Shown: one piece after another, positions 6,439-15,364 of the stretch
Layout: each line of letters begins with the position of its first letter
How positions within the stretch are numbered: the first letter of the stretch is position 1
Assembly: GCA_035761265.1 (NCBI GenBank)
Contig: DASTRL010000094.1
Location: 1-30,549, forward strand
DNA length: 30,549 nucleotides
Direction of reading: 5' to 3'
From: CADEED01 sp035761265
Lineage (GTDB): Bacteria > Pseudomonadota > Gammaproteobacteria > Steroidobacterales > Steroidobacteraceae
Program-made: the position numbers and the translations under genes
The notes under the pieces: model-generated
Told to the model about the DNA's origin: nothing
Database searches by the model: none
The model's input: the letters and a program-made list of their open reading frames with translations, nothing else

Positions 6439-6755
6439 GTGATCGGGGGAATTCCCAGGAAGGCGATGAGGAACGCGATCAACAGCAGGACGAAGACCAT
6501 GGACATCGCGAAATTCCACTTGACCAGGACGGGTCTCGCGACGCCGCCGTCCCCGGCGCGGATGAAGGCGGCGATGCCCAGCATGGCGCTAACCGCCATG
6601 AACAGCACGCCGATTTCCATGACATTTTCGTATGGATGCAGATCGGAGCGCCCCCAGAAGAAAATCTCGCCGATCGCGAACATGAGCACGCACAACGCCG
6701 CGCTCCCGAAGGAAAGCACTGCCAGTTTTCGCGCCGTGCGCTCCTGGAGAATCAT
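6435..6755 (-). CDS. Small membrane protein, unknown
   Basis: A 106-residue hydrophobic protein with three probable membrane segments: LAVLSFGSAALCVLMFAIGE, VMEIGVLFMAVSAMLGIAAF and MSMVFVLLLIAFLIAFLGI. I recognise no family. The ATG at 6755 overlaps the TGA of the acyl-CoA dehydrogenase gene (ATGA), and its own TGA overlaps the GTG of the DUF3667 gene, so translation of all three is probably coupled. The short loop between segments one and two contains FFWGRSDLHPYENV. Being sandwiched between an acyl-CoA dehydrogenase and a DUF3667 protein gives no clear functional hint. Confidence 0.8.
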   Translation of the reverse strand: MILQERTARKLAVLSFGSAALCVLMFAIGEIFFWGRSDLHPYENVMEIGVLFMAVSAMLGIAAFIRAGDGGVARPVLVKWNFAMSMVFVLLLIAFLIAFLGIPPIT

Positions 6756-7897
6756 AGTCCGCGCGCGATGACCTCTTTCATGATCTCGTTCGTGCCGCCG
6801 TAGATGCGTTGCACGCGTGAATCGGCGAACAGCCGGCAGACGAGATATTCGTTCATGTAGCCGTAGCCGCCGTGCAGCTGCAGGCATTCGTCGAGCACCT
6901 GCTGCTGCATGTCGGTGATCCACCACTTGGCCATGGAGGCGGTTTCGGTGTCGAGCTTGCCGGCCACCAGATCCACGACGCAGCGATCCGAGAACACGCG
7001 CGCGATGCGCGTGATGCTGGCGAGCTCGGCAAGCTTGAAGCGCGTGTTCTGGTAGTTCCAGACCGGCTGGCCGAAGGTCTTGCGCTCGCGCACGTACTTG
7101 AGCGTCTCCTCGACGCCGCCTTCCATCGCGCCCACGGCGCCGACCGCGATCACGGTGCGTTCGTAGGGCAGGTCGTGCATGAGCTGGTGCATCCCAAAGC
7201 CCTCCTCGCCGCCGAGCAGGCAATCCACCGGCACTTTCACGCCCTCGAAGAACAGCTCCGAGGTGTCCTGGCCGTGCAGGCCCAACTTGTCGAGCACGCG
7301 GCCGACGCGATATCCGCGAAGATCCTTGGTTTCCACCATGAGGATGGACAAGCCGCGGTTGCGGTCCTCGGGGTCGGTGCGCACCACCAGCATCAGGAGC
7401 CCCGCGAGCCAGCCGTTGGTGATGAAGGTCTTGGCGCCGTCGACCACGTAGTGATCCCCCTGCCTCACGGCGCGCGTGCGGATCCCCTTGAGATCGGAAC
7501 CGGTACCCGGCTCGGTCATGCAGATGGCGCCGACCAGTTCGCCGGAAGCGAGCCGCGGCAGCCAGCGTTGCTTCTGCTCCTCGGTCCCGTGATTCAGCAC
7601 GTAGTGCGAGCACATGCTGTGCACGCCCTGGCCGAACGCGCCGAGGCCGCGCCGCGCGAGCTCGGTGTACATCACGGCCTCGTGGCGGAAATCGCCGCCA
7701 CCGCCGCCGTATTCGGCCGGTACGTCCAGCAACAGCAGGCCGGTCTCCCCGGCCTTGCGCCAGGTTTCGCGGTCCACGTGGTGCTGCTCGCGCCAGCGTG
7801 CGTCGTGCGGCAGCATCTCGGTCTCGATGAAGCGCACCACGGTATCGCGGAACACCTCGAGATCGTCGTCCATCCAGGGGATCACATAGGGATTCAT
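6752..7897 (-). CDS. Acyl-CoA dehydrogenase
   Basis: A 381-residue FAD-dependent acyl-CoA dehydrogenase, catalysing alpha,beta-dehydrogenation of an acyl-CoA. Family signatures in order are: PAEYGGGGGDFRHEAVMYTE (N-terminal domain); ICMTEPGTGSDLKGI and DGAKTFITNG (FAD/substrate-binding beta domain); YERTVIAVGAVGAMEG; ERKTFGQPVWNYQNTRFKLA; LHGGYGYMNEY; and RIYGGTNEIMKEVI near the C-terminus. The Glu in TNEI (about 371) is the position of the catalytic base in short/medium-chain members. Chain-length preference cannot be read. ATG 7897 is used because the protein then begins as family members do (MNPYVIPWMDDDLEVFRDTV). The gene lies 50 nt downstream of the fucosidase and heads a run of coupled small membrane-protein genes. 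Confidence 0.95.
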   Translation of the reverse strand: MNPYVIPWMDDDLEVFRDTVVRFIETEMLPHDARWREQHHVDRETWRKAGETGLLLLDVPAEYGGGGGDFRHEAVMYTELARRGLGAFGQGVHSMCSHYVLNHGTEEQKQRWLPRLASGELVGAICMTEPGTGSDLKGIRTRAVRQGDHYVVDGAKTFITNGWLAGLLMLVVRTDPEDRNRGLSILMVETKDLRGYRVGRVLDKLGLHGQDTSELFFEGVKVPVDCLLGGEEGFGMHQLMHDLPYERTVIAVGAVGAMEGGVEETLKYVRERKTFGQPVWNYQNTRFKLAELASITRIARVFSDRCVVDLVAGKLDTETASMAKWWITDMQQQVLDECLQLHGGYGYMNEYLVCRLFADSRVQRIYGGTNEIMKEVIARGL

Positions 7898-7947
7898 GGA
7901 TCGGAGCGTAGCGCGGGAACCGGCTCCGTGCATGCGGGCCATCGGGC

Positions 7948-10293
7948 TCAGTGCGCGTCGCAGGACTGCCGCTTGCGCGCGAACGGATAGGAATTCCCTT
8001 GGCGCGCTCGGATCCTGATTTCACCCCGCTTCACGAGCGATGACCGCACGACGAGCGGGCCATCCCGTCCTGCGGTGAGCCTGAGCTTGCGCGCACCGCA
8101 GCGGTCCCATTCGAGGTCCACCGTGACGTCGCCGCGCGCGCGCAGCCCGGTGGCGCTGCCCTGCGGCCAGTCCTTCGGCAGCGCGGGCAGGACGTCGATC
8201 ACGCCGTTCTGGCTCTGCAACAGCATCTCGATCATGCCGGCCGTGGCGCCGTAGTTGCCGTCGATCTGGAACGGCGGATGCGTGTCCCAGAGATTGGGCA
8301 GCGTGCTGTCCTCGAGCAGGCCGGCGAGCAGTTTGTGCGCACGGTCGCCGTCGCGCAGTCGTGCCCAGAAATTGATCTTCCAGGCGCGGCTCCAGCCGGT
8401 GCTGGCGTCGCCGCGTGCATCCAGCGTCACGCGCGCGGCCCGCGCGAGTACCGCGTCCTTCGACGGATCGATGGCGTGACCCGGGTGCAGAGCGAACAGG
8501 TGCGAGACGTGACGGTGATCGTCCTTGGGATCATCGAGATCCGCCTTCCACTCCTGCAGCTGGCCCCACTTGCCGACGCGCAGGCCGCGATCGAGCTTCG
8601 CCAGCGCCTGGTCCACGCGCGCGCCGAATTGCGCATCGCCGACCAGCTTCGCCGCCTCGGAACAGTTCGTGAACAGGTCGGCGATGATCTGCTGCGACAT
8701 GGCGGCGCCGGCCGAAAAGGGACCGTGTTCGGGCGAGTAGCTGGGACTGACGACCAGCTTGCCGTCGCGTGGATCAGTGACCAGCGTGGCGAGCCAGAAC
8801 TGCGCGGCGCCTTTCATCACGGGCCAGGCGCGTTGCTGCAGGAATTGCAGGTCGCCCGTGAAACGGTAGTGCTCGTAGAAATGTTGCGCCAGCCAGGCGG
8901 AAGCTTCCGGCTGCCAGAAGGCCGTGGGCCAGTCGATGGGTCCCACGTATCCCCAGGCGTTGGTGTTCAGGAACATCGTCCAGCCGGGTGCGCCGAAGTA
9001 GCGTTGCGCGGCGAGTGTTCCGGGCGCGACGAGGCTCTCGACGAAGTCGAACAGTGGCAATGCGGTCTCGGGCAGGTTGGCGATCTCCGCGGGCCAATAG
9101 TTCATCTGCAGGTTGATGTTGACGTGGTAGTCGGCGTTCCAGGGCGGCGTCGACTTGTCGTTCCAGACGCCCTGCAGGTTGGCGGGCAAGGAGCCGGCGC
9201 GCGAGGCGGAGATCAGCAGGTAGCGGCCATAGTTGAAATACAGCTCCTCCAGTGCGCGATCGGCGGCGGCATCGCCGCGGCCGTACTGCGCACGCAGCTG
9301 GTCCGTGGGTAGTTCGGTTTCGCCCGCGCCGAGGTCGAGGTTCACGCGCGAGAACAGTGGCTGGTAGTCCTCGTCGTGGCGGCGTGCGAGCTGCGGGTAC
9401 TGGCGCGCGGCGGCGGCGGCGACATCGCTCGCCGCCAGCGCGAGCGGGTCCGCGCCGGCGTCACGGTAGTCGGGATAGTGCAGGCGGTAGTTGGTGCGCG
9501 CGGCCAGGATGAACACCACGGCGCAGTCGCCCTCGAAGGTCATCGTGTCGCCGTCGGCCTGCACCGCACTGCACTGGGGGATGATCAGCAGCGAAACGCC
9601 GTATTTGAGGCCATTCGATTTCAGCGCGCCGGAGACCGTCAGCCGCGCGTATCTGCCGCTCGTGTCGATGCGAGTTTCGGCCGTGCGATTGTCGGGCACC
9701 GTGTAGCGCACGCGCAGCTTCTGCGGACCGGTGCTGAACCAGCGGCCGACCAGCACCTGGTCCGGGTAGGACATGAACCAGTCGCGCAGGAAGCCGGCGT
9801 GGCCGCGCTTGAACTTCACGCGTGCGGTGGCGGTAGACAGGTCGAGCTCGCGGCGGTAGCCGCTGACCTCGCCTTCTGCGCTGGCGCTCTCGATGATCAG
9901 ATCGCCGAAGCTCTGGTAGTCGCCGTAGTTGTGCATCTTGCGGCCGAGTCGTGCGGCCACGGCCTCGGGTGCCAGCGTCGACCCGTCGAGCAGTTGTTTG
10001 CCGATCGCGGTCATGGTGCCCACCTGCGACTCGGCGGGTAGACCGTAGTCGTATCCGCCTTGCGAGCCAGGACCGCCGGTCCACAAAGATTTCTCGGATA
10101 TCTGCAGGTGCTCGGCGCCGACGCCGCCGAATACCATCGCGCCCATGCGGCCGTTGCCGATGGGCAGCGCTTCCTTCTCCCAGTCGGTGGCGGGCTTGTC
10201 GTACCACAGCAGATCCGCGTCCGCGGCCCGGCACAGCACCGCGCAGCCCACCAGGACCGCGCAGCCAGCCACTCGATGATTAAATGGGGACAT
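7948..10293 (-). CDS. GH95 family alpha-L-fucosidase, exported
   Basis: A 781-residue glycoside hydrolase of family 95, inverting alpha-L-fucosidases and related galactosidases that act on fucosylated glycans. The opening LWYDKPATDWEKEALPIGNG and EKSLWTGGPGS are classic for GH95. Catalytic positions known from the Bifidobacterium enzyme are conserved: the paired Asn in VNINLQMNYWPAE (about 394-399), the acid Glu in SYSPEHGP (about 520) and Asp in QIDGNYGAT (about 677). A signal peptide is visible (VAGCAVLVGCAVLCRAADA), so it is periplasmic or secreted. The best start, ATG at 10291-10293, lies inside palindromic repeat copy B; the only nearby alternative, GTG 10272, would leave a signal peptide without positive charge. 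The repeat has therefore probably replaced the native promoter and first codons. Confidence 0.93.
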   Translation of the reverse strand: MSPFNHRVAGCAVLVGCAVLCRAADADLLWYDKPATDWEKEALPIGNGRMGAMVFGGVGAEHLQISEKSLWTGGPGSQGGYDYGLPAESQVGTMTAIGKQLLDGSTLAPEAVAARLGRKMHNYGDYQSFGDLIIESASAEGEVSGYRRELDLSTATARVKFKRGHAGFLRDWFMSYPDQVLVGRWFSTGPQKLRVRYTVPDNRTAETRIDTSGRYARLTVSGALKSNGLKYGVSLLIIPQCSAVQADGDTMTFEGDCAVVFILAARTNYRLHYPDYRDAGADPLALAASDVAAAAARQYPQLARRHDEDYQPLFSRVNLDLGAGETELPTDQLRAQYGRGDAAADRALEELYFNYGRYLLISASRAGSLPANLQGVWNDKSTPPWNADYHVNINLQMNYWPAEIANLPETALPLFDFVESLVAPGTLAAQRYFGAPGWTMFLNTNAWGYVGPIDWPTAFWQPEASAWLAQHFYEHYRFTGDLQFLQQRAWPVMKGAAQFWLATLVTDPRDGKLVVSPSYSPEHGPFSAGAAMSQQIIADLFTNCSEAAKLVGDAQFGARVDQALAKLDRGLRVGKWGQLQEWKADLDDPKDDHRHVSHLFALHPGHAIDPSKDAVLARAARVTLDARGDASTGWSRAWKINFWARLRDGDRAHKLLAGLLEDSTLPNLWDTHPPFQIDGNYGATAGMIEMLLQSQNGVIDVLPALPKDWPQGSATGLRARGDVTVDLEWDRCGARKLRLTAGRDGPLVVRSSLVKRGEIRIRARQGNSYPFARKRQSCDAH

Positions 10294-10441
10294 TCCTCAT
10301 TTCCTAGCAAACGGGGACGGACTTCGGACTACTCCGCAATGATACGAAAGCAACTCCTGCGCCGCGGCACTTCGCTGCTGTGCGCCGACGAGCGCACGCG
10401 AGCCTGTCCCCGTTTGCTAGGAAACGAGGAATGTCCCCATT
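10283..10441. repeat. Nested palindromic repeat element, copy B (159 bp)
   Basis: The left end, AATGGGGACATTCCTCATTT plus CCTAGCA (10283-10309), is the inverse of 10415-10441 with a single mismatch. The inverted repeat continues inward through AACGGGGAC, giving 36-base arms (10283-10318 and 10406-10441). The central 87 bases (10319-10405) differ completely from copy A and show no convincing gene. Compared with copy A (1021-1175), the outer 27 bases match except one base, while the second module is a variant (AAACGGGGAC instead of AAATGGGGAC). The right end supplies two bases of the TAA stop of the GGDEF-EAL gene, and the left arm contains the probable ATG of the fucosidase. No target-site duplication is obvious. 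Confidence 0.92.
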
Positions 10442-13112
10442 ACGCGTTGACGGCCTTGAGGACGCGCTGCGGCTGGGCGATGCCGTAGCCCTGCGCGTAG
10501 TCGACACCGAGCGAGGTGAGCATCTGGATGATCTCGGCGTTCTCGGCGAATTCCGCGATGGTTTTCTTGCCGGTCAGATGACCGATCTCGTTGATGGAAC
10601 GCACCATCTCGCGGTCGATGGGATCGTGCAGGATCTCGCGCACGAACGAACCGTCGATCTTGAGGAAATCGACCGGGAAGTGCTTGAGGTAACCGAACGA
10701 CGACAGGCCCGTGCCGAAGTCGTCGAGCGCGAAGCGGCAGCCGAGCTCGCGCAGCGCCTGGATGAAACGGTTGGCCTGCGAGAAGCTCGCCACCGCCGCG
10801 GTTTCGGTGATCTCGAAGCAGATCTTCGAGGCGTCGATGCCGCTCTTGGAGAACTGCTCGATCACGAACGGCAGGAACTTGTCGTCGCCGAGACTCTGGC
10901 CGGACAGGTTGATCGAACACATCGCGAGCTTCTCGCGCTCGTCCGCCTCGCTCACCAGCCAGCGCAGCGCGTTCTCGATGACCCAGCGGTCGATGGCGGG
11001 CGTGAGCCCGTACCGCTCGGCCGCGGCGATGAAGTTGTCGGGCGACACCATCCGCCCCGACTCGTCGCGCATGCGCAGCAGCAGCTCGTAGTGCTGCCCG
11101 GGTTCGTTGCGCTGCAGCGGCTGGATCTGCATGCGATACAGCTCGAAGCGCCCTTCCTCCAGCGCCGCGTTGATGCGCGCCGCCCATTGCATCTCGCGCC
11201 GGCGGCGCATGAGCTCGATGTCGTTCTCGGCGAAGCTGTGCACGCGGTTGCGGCCGGACTCTTTCGCGGCTGCGCAGGCCGAATCGGCCGCCGACAGGAT
11301 CGAGGCCACGTCCTCATTGTCCGCGGCGATGGGCACCACGCCCACGGACGCGCCGAGGCGGAACACGCGGTCTTCCCACGTGAATCTGAAATTGCGCACC
11401 GCCTCGCGCAGCACCTCGGCCGTGCGCAGCGCCTCATCGAGCGAACACGCCTCGAGCAGGATGCCGAACTCATCGCCGCCCAGCCGCGCCAGCGTATCGC
11501 GCCAGCGCACCTTGCTCTTGAGCAGCGCGCCCACCTGCCCCAGCAGCACGTCGCCGGCCGAGTGGCCGCAGGTGTCGTTGATGATCTTGAACTGGTCGAT
11601 GTCCAGGTAGCACAGCGCATACGAGGACTCGCGCGCCTTGGCGCTCTTCAGCGCGCGCTCGACGCGGCTCTCGAACTCGCGGCGGTTCACGAGGCCGGTG
11701 AGCAGGTCGTGCGAGGCGTGATACGACAAGCGGCGATTCAGCTCGCGGCTCTCGGTCACGTCGTGGAACACGAGCACGCCGCCCGACACGGCGCCCGCGC
11801 CATCGCGGATCGGCGCCGCGGTGCTCTCGACATAGAGCTCATTGCCGTCGCGCCGGATCAGCAGCATCGGGCGCACGCTCTTGATGGGCCGCGTGCGACG
11901 GATCGACACGCTGAGCGGATTCTCGAGCGGCTCGCAGGTCTCTTCGTGGAACGCGCGGTAGATTTCTTCGATGGGCCGCCCCATCGCATCTTCCAGCCGC
12001 CAGCCGGTGAGCTGCTCGGCCACGGGATTGATGTAATCGACGGTGCTGTTCGCATCCGTCGTGATCACGCCGTCGCCGATCGACTGCAGCGTGATCTGCG
12101 CGCTCTCCTTCTCGCGGAACAGCGCCTCTTCGTAGAGCTTGCGCTCGGTGATGTCGAGCTCGACACCCACCAGGCGCAGCAGCCGGCCGTGTTCATCGAC
12201 CCTGGCCTTGGCGCGGCTCACCACCCAGCGCCAGTCGCCGTTGCGGTGCTTCATGCGATGCACGGATTCGAAGATCGGACTCTTGCCGGCGACGTGATCG
12301 CGGATCGCGCTCTGCACGCGCGACATGTCTTCCGGGTGCACGAGGCTCCGCCAATCCGGCGAATCGAGCTGGGCGTCGATGGGATAGCCCAGCATGGCCT
12401 TCCAGCGCGGCGAGAAGTGGACCTCGTTGCTCTCGATGTCGAAGTCCCAGAGGCCGTCGTTGGCGGCGCCCTGAGCCAGCTCCAGGCGTTCCTCGAGCTT
12501 GTGCAGGCGGTGTTCGATGCGCAGCTTCTCGAGGCCCGTGGCCAGCGAATTGCCCAGCAGCTTCAGCAGCAGCTGCAGGTTCACGTCCCAGGCGCCGCGC
12601 GGCAGCGCGTTGGCGAGACCCAGGATGCCCGCGGGCTGGCCCAGCACGCGGATGCAAATCATCAACACGGATCCGATCGACAGCTCGGCGAGGCGTTTCG
12701 CCTCGATGACCTGGTCCTTGCGCGGCGCCGCCGTGTCGCGGATCTCGCAGAGCCTGAGGTGATCCAGGCGGCTCTTGAACCAGGGATAGTTTTCGAGCGG
12801 CGCGGATCTCCAGGCCTCCACGCGACACTGGGCCAGTGCGCCGTGCGCCGCATGGACCTCCTCGATGGTCGTGCCGTCCGCGGAGAACAACCAGACGAAG
12901 GCGGTGTCGACGCCGCAGGAATCGCGCAGGGAATTCAGGCTGTCGCGGATGCAGGAATCGAGCGAGCCACGGCGGATGTTCTGCAGATCGACGGCGATCT
13001 TGGTGCAAGCGATGTCGACGCCCAGCGTGGGCTTGCCGCCGCGTGACGACCACACGCCCGTGGAGAACACGTCCGATGCGGTTAGTTCAGGACTTTCAGG
13101 TGCTTGGGCCAC
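10440..13112 (-). CDS. GAF-PAS-PAS-GGDEF-EAL cyclic-di-GMP protein
   Basis: An 890-residue cytoplasmic signalling protein. In order: a GAF-like domain (about 55-195), PAS 1 (about 205-335, ending in DITERK), PAS 2 (about 340-460, ending in HDVTES), GGDEF (about 465-630) and EAL (about 640-885). The GGDEF active site is intact (545-549) and is preceded at the correct 5-residue spacing by an RWRD inhibitory site (536-539), suggesting a product-inhibited diguanylate cyclase. The EAL part has ELL in place of EAL (676-678), with INLSG, FEITE, DDFGTG (from 797), LKIDGSFV and DYAQGYG all present, so phosphodiesterase activity is plausible. The start is GTG 13112 with GGGAG 4 nt upstream. The TAA stop is completed by the repeat at 10283-10441. 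Confidence 0.94.
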   Translation of the reverse strand: MAQAPESPELTASDVFSTGVWSSRGGKPTLGVDIACTKIAVDLQNIRRGSLDSCIRDSLNSLRDSCGVDTAFVWLFSADGTTIEEVHAAHGALAQCRVEAWRSAPLENYPWFKSRLDHLRLCEIRDTAAPRKDQVIEAKRLAELSIGSVLMICIRVLGQPAGILGLANALPRGAWDVNLQLLLKLLGNSLATGLEKLRIEHRLHKLEERLELAQGAANDGLWDFDIESNEVHFSPRWKAMLGYPIDAQLDSPDWRSLVHPEDMSRVQSAIRDHVAGKSPIFESVHRMKHRNGDWRWVVSRAKARVDEHGRLLRLVGVELDITERKLYEEALFREKESAQITLQSIGDGVITTDANSTVDYINPVAEQLTGWRLEDAMGRPIEEIYRAFHEETCEPLENPLSVSIRRTRPIKSVRPMLLIRRDGNELYVESTAAPIRDGAGAVSGGVLVFHDVTESRELNRRLSYHASHDLLTGLVNRREFESRVERALKSAKARESSYALCYLDIDQFKIINDTCGHSAGDVLLGQVGALLKSKVRWRDTLARLGGDEFGILLEACSLDEALRTAEVLREAVRNFRFTWEDRVFRLGASVGVVPIAADNEDVASILSAADSACAAAKESGRNRVHSFAENDIELMRRRREMQWAARINAALEEGRFELYRMQIQPLQRNEPGQHYELLLRMRDESGRMVSPDNFIAAAERYGLTPAIDRWVIENALRWLVSEADEREKLAMCSINLSGQSLGDDKFLPFVIEQFSKSGIDASKICFEITETAAVASFSQANRFIQALRELGCRFALDDFGTGLSSFGYLKHFPVDFLKIDGSFVREILHDPIDREMVRSINEIGHLTGKKTIAEFAENAEIIQMLTSLGVDYAQGYGIAQPQRVLKAVNA

Positions 13113-13318
13113 TCTTCTCCCTGCTAGATCCTAAGCCTTGGTTGGTGGCCGTGTGCACGCTACGCCTTTGATTCGCAAGACGCGGCGATGCGCACCACAG
13201 ATTTGCAGGCGCGCCTCCTCCCAAGTTGCGAAGCATTCTGTCACAAGTTTTTAGGAACTCAAGCTAAGTGCACGCGCTGTTTGAGAAAGCGCGACTGACA
13301 TAACGCACTTGCCGCAGG
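13113..13318 (-). promoter_or_regulatory. Intergenic leader of the GGDEF-EAL gene with possible sigma-70 promoter
   Basis: This 206-bp gap has no gene and is visibly richer in A/T than its surroundings. Reading the minus strand, TTGAGT (13257-13262) and CAGAAT (13235-13240) are separated by 16 nt and each match four of six consensus positions of a sigma-70 promoter. That would give a leader of about 115 nt to the GTG at 13112. The upstream GT39 gene ends at 13319, so the promoter would make the GGDEF-EAL gene independent of it. I see no strong terminator hairpin here. Confidence 0.4.
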
Positions 13319-15364
13319 TCAGTCGGGCTTCGCTTCGTAGTGAATGGCTTTCGACGCATCGCCCTTCGCGGCGCACTCTGTACTCGCGGGCGCACGCACG
13401 AGGAACCAGTCTTCGTCCGATGCGCGCCCCGCTTTGCTTCGATCGCCCGGGAAGCATGGATCGAGCGCGTTCACCGGCACGAGCAGCACGCGGAACGGAC
13501 CGCCGTTGAGCCACGCCGCCGCGTCATACGACTCCTGAGGGCCTTCGAGCCAACGCCGGTGGCCGAAATTCACCGTCGGCCGATCGAGATACAGCAGGAA
13601 CTGCTCCTTGTATGCGACCAGCGCAAGCTCCTCTTCCGGCTTCACCTGTCTCAGCACATCATGGATGAAGGCGCTGCTCGAACGCTCGGGATTCATCGCC
13701 GGTGCCAGGCAATACGAGAAGGCCACGCACAGCGATCCGAGCGCCACGGGCCAGGCGGCGATCGAGGCGTACTTGCGCGCCGCCAGCAACCCGAGGCCGC
13801 AGACGATCACGTAGACCAGCGCCAGATTGCGGATCGGCAGCGGCTCGGGCGTCTCGTCGGTGGTGATGGAGATTTTTCCCAGGAGCGTGCCACCGAGCAG
13901 CACCAGCGCCGCGAGCAGGAACAGCAGCGCGAGCACCCATCCTGCCCGTCGCACGCCGGGGCGGGTCAGCAGCTGCGGCAGAAAGGGCACAGACGCCAGC
14001 GCCAGCGCGGGCAGCGCCGGATGGATGTACACGCCGCGTTTGCCGGGGCTCAACGAGAAGAACAGCAACACCAGCAGCGACCAGGCCAATGGCAACCACA
14101 CGCGCGCATCGCGCTCGCGCCAGGCGGCCTTGAAGCGCGGCACCAGCCAGAAGAGCAGCAGGCTGAAAGGCAGCCACAGCGGCGGGATGACCTCGAGGAC
14201 GTAGTAGTACCAGGGCTTCACGTGATGCCATGCGGCCGCGTACCGATCCACGGTCTGCTTGAAGAGAATCTCGTCGCGATACGCGGCGTACTCCGGCGCG
14301 CCGCTCGTCTCGACGGCGATCAGCATGGGCACGAACCACAGGCAGATGGCCAGGAGCATGGCGAGCGGCGCCAGCCACCAGCGCCAGCCACCCGCGCCAC
14401 CATCGACACGGGCGAGTCCCTGCCAACCATTGGCGCGCATCAGGAAGAACGGCAGCAGCACCAGCAGCGGCAGGAAACCCACGCCCTTGGTGATCACCCC
14501 GAGGCCCGCGGCGAATCCACCCAGGAAGTACCAGCCCCAGGACGGACCGAGCAGCAGGTGCCGCAGCAGCGCGTACATCGAGAAGGTGGTCAGCCCGCAC
14601 AGCACGGGGTCGATCTGCGCGCCACGCATCACCATCACGAAGTGCAGCGTGCACACCGTGAGCAACGCGGCGGCGAGACCCGCTTCGCGGCTCACGAGCC
14701 GCCGTCCGAAATCGTAGATGAGGAACAGCGTGCTCGCGGCGGCCAGCAGGGACGGAATCAGGAACGACCAGCGGATCGAGCCGAACAGCGCGTAGCAGAC
14801 GGCCAGCATCCAGAAGAACAGCGGCGGCTTGTCCTGGTAGAGATCACCGCCGACGCGCGGGAACAGCCACTCCCCGGTGGCCACCATGTCGCGGGCAATG
14901 GCGGCGAAGCGCGGTTCATCGGCCGGCCACGGATCGCGAATGCCGATGCCCGTGCCGATGATGACCAGCAAGGCCAGCGCCAGCCACAGCAGATCGCGCC
15001 CGCGGATCGGCGCCATCGCGCCCGAAGCACGGCCCACCGCCGGCGGATCCAGCACCACCGTGGGATCGTCCGCGCCGATTGGCGCTTCCGCGTGCACCGA
15101 TGCCGGCCCGGCCGTCGCGGCAGGAGCGGCGGGTGTGGCGGGTGCAGCGGACGCACTAACTATCGCCGCGCGGGCGAGCGGCGCCGTGATCGTCTGCTCC
15201 GGTGCGGCCGCGTAGCGAACCGCGATCGATTCCACCGCTGCCGGACTCGCCGCGCCGGCCGACGGTCTCGCCGGCTGCTCCAGTGAGGCGACCATTTCCG
15301 GCGCCGCCGGCGGCGGCGCGGCCCGGCGCCGCGGCGCTCCTTGGAGCAATCCGATGTCAGGCAT
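13319..15364 (-). CDS. GT39/ArnT-like polyprenyl-phosphate-sugar transferase
   Basis: An integral membrane glycosyltransferase of the GT39/ArnT type, which transfers a sugar from a polyprenyl-phosphate carrier to a lipid or protein acceptor at the periplasmic face. The catalytic loop reads DPWPADEPRFAAIARDM (Asp149-Glu150), followed by YQDKPPLFFW, and about 11-12 membrane segments follow. The protein is 681 residues if it starts at ATG 15364, which overlaps the LAB_N stop by 8 nt. In that case the first about 116 residues are an unusual Ala/Pro-rich cytoplasmic extension. ATG 15016 would give a 565-residue protein of normal family length. The long frame is uninterrupted and no other gene fills the space, so I keep the long start. 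It probably works with the upstream GT2 protein. Confidence 0.87.
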   Translation of the reverse strand: MPDIGLLQGAPRRRAAPPPAAPEMVASLEQPARPSAGAASPAAVESIAVRYAAAPEQTITAPLARAAIVSASAAPATPAAPAATAGPASVHAEAPIGADDPTVVLDPPAVGRASGAMAPIRGRDLLWLALALLVIIGTGIGIRDPWPADEPRFAAIARDMVATGEWLFPRVGGDLYQDKPPLFFWMLAVCYALFGSIRWSFLIPSLLAAASTLFLIYDFGRRLVSREAGLAAALLTVCTLHFVMVMRGAQIDPVLCGLTTFSMYALLRHLLLGPSWGWYFLGGFAAGLGVITKGVGFLPLLVLLPFFLMRANGWQGLARVDGGAGGWRWWLAPLAMLLAICLWFVPMLIAVETSGAPEYAAYRDEILFKQTVDRYAAAWHHVKPWYYYVLEVIPPLWLPFSLLLFWLVPRFKAAWRERDARVWLPLAWSLLVLLFFSLSPGKRGVYIHPALPALALASVPFLPQLLTRPGVRRAGWVLALLFLLAALVLLGGTLLGKISITTDETPEPLPIRNLALVYVIVCGLGLLAARKYASIAAWPVALGSLCVAFSYCLAPAMNPERSSSAFIHDVLRQVKPEEELALVAYKEQFLLYLDRPTVNFGHRRWLEGPQESYDAAAWLNGGPFRVLLVPVNALDPCFPGDRSKAGRASDEDWFLVRAPASTECAAKGDASKAIHYEAKPD

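Noticed and set aside
6872..7990. A 372-codon plus-strand frame opposite the acyl-CoA dehydrogenase
   Set aside because: Antisense shadow; the dehydrogenase on the minus strand is complete and motif-rich.
10319..10405. Possible small gene inside the centre of repeat copy B
   Set aside because: Short frames cross it, but none has a ribosome site or recognisable protein, and the centre is not shared with copy A.
10380..13046. An 888-codon open frame on the plus strand opposite the GGDEF-EAL gene
   Set aside because: It is rich in His/Arg/Gly/Ala without any family motif and is the expected antisense shadow of a GC-rich gene; the minus strand carries all domain signatures.
13340..15286. A 648-codon plus-strand frame opposite the GT39 gene
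   Set aside because: Composition is Arg/Gln/His-rich with no motif; the minus-strand frame encodes membrane segments and the GT39 catalytic loop.
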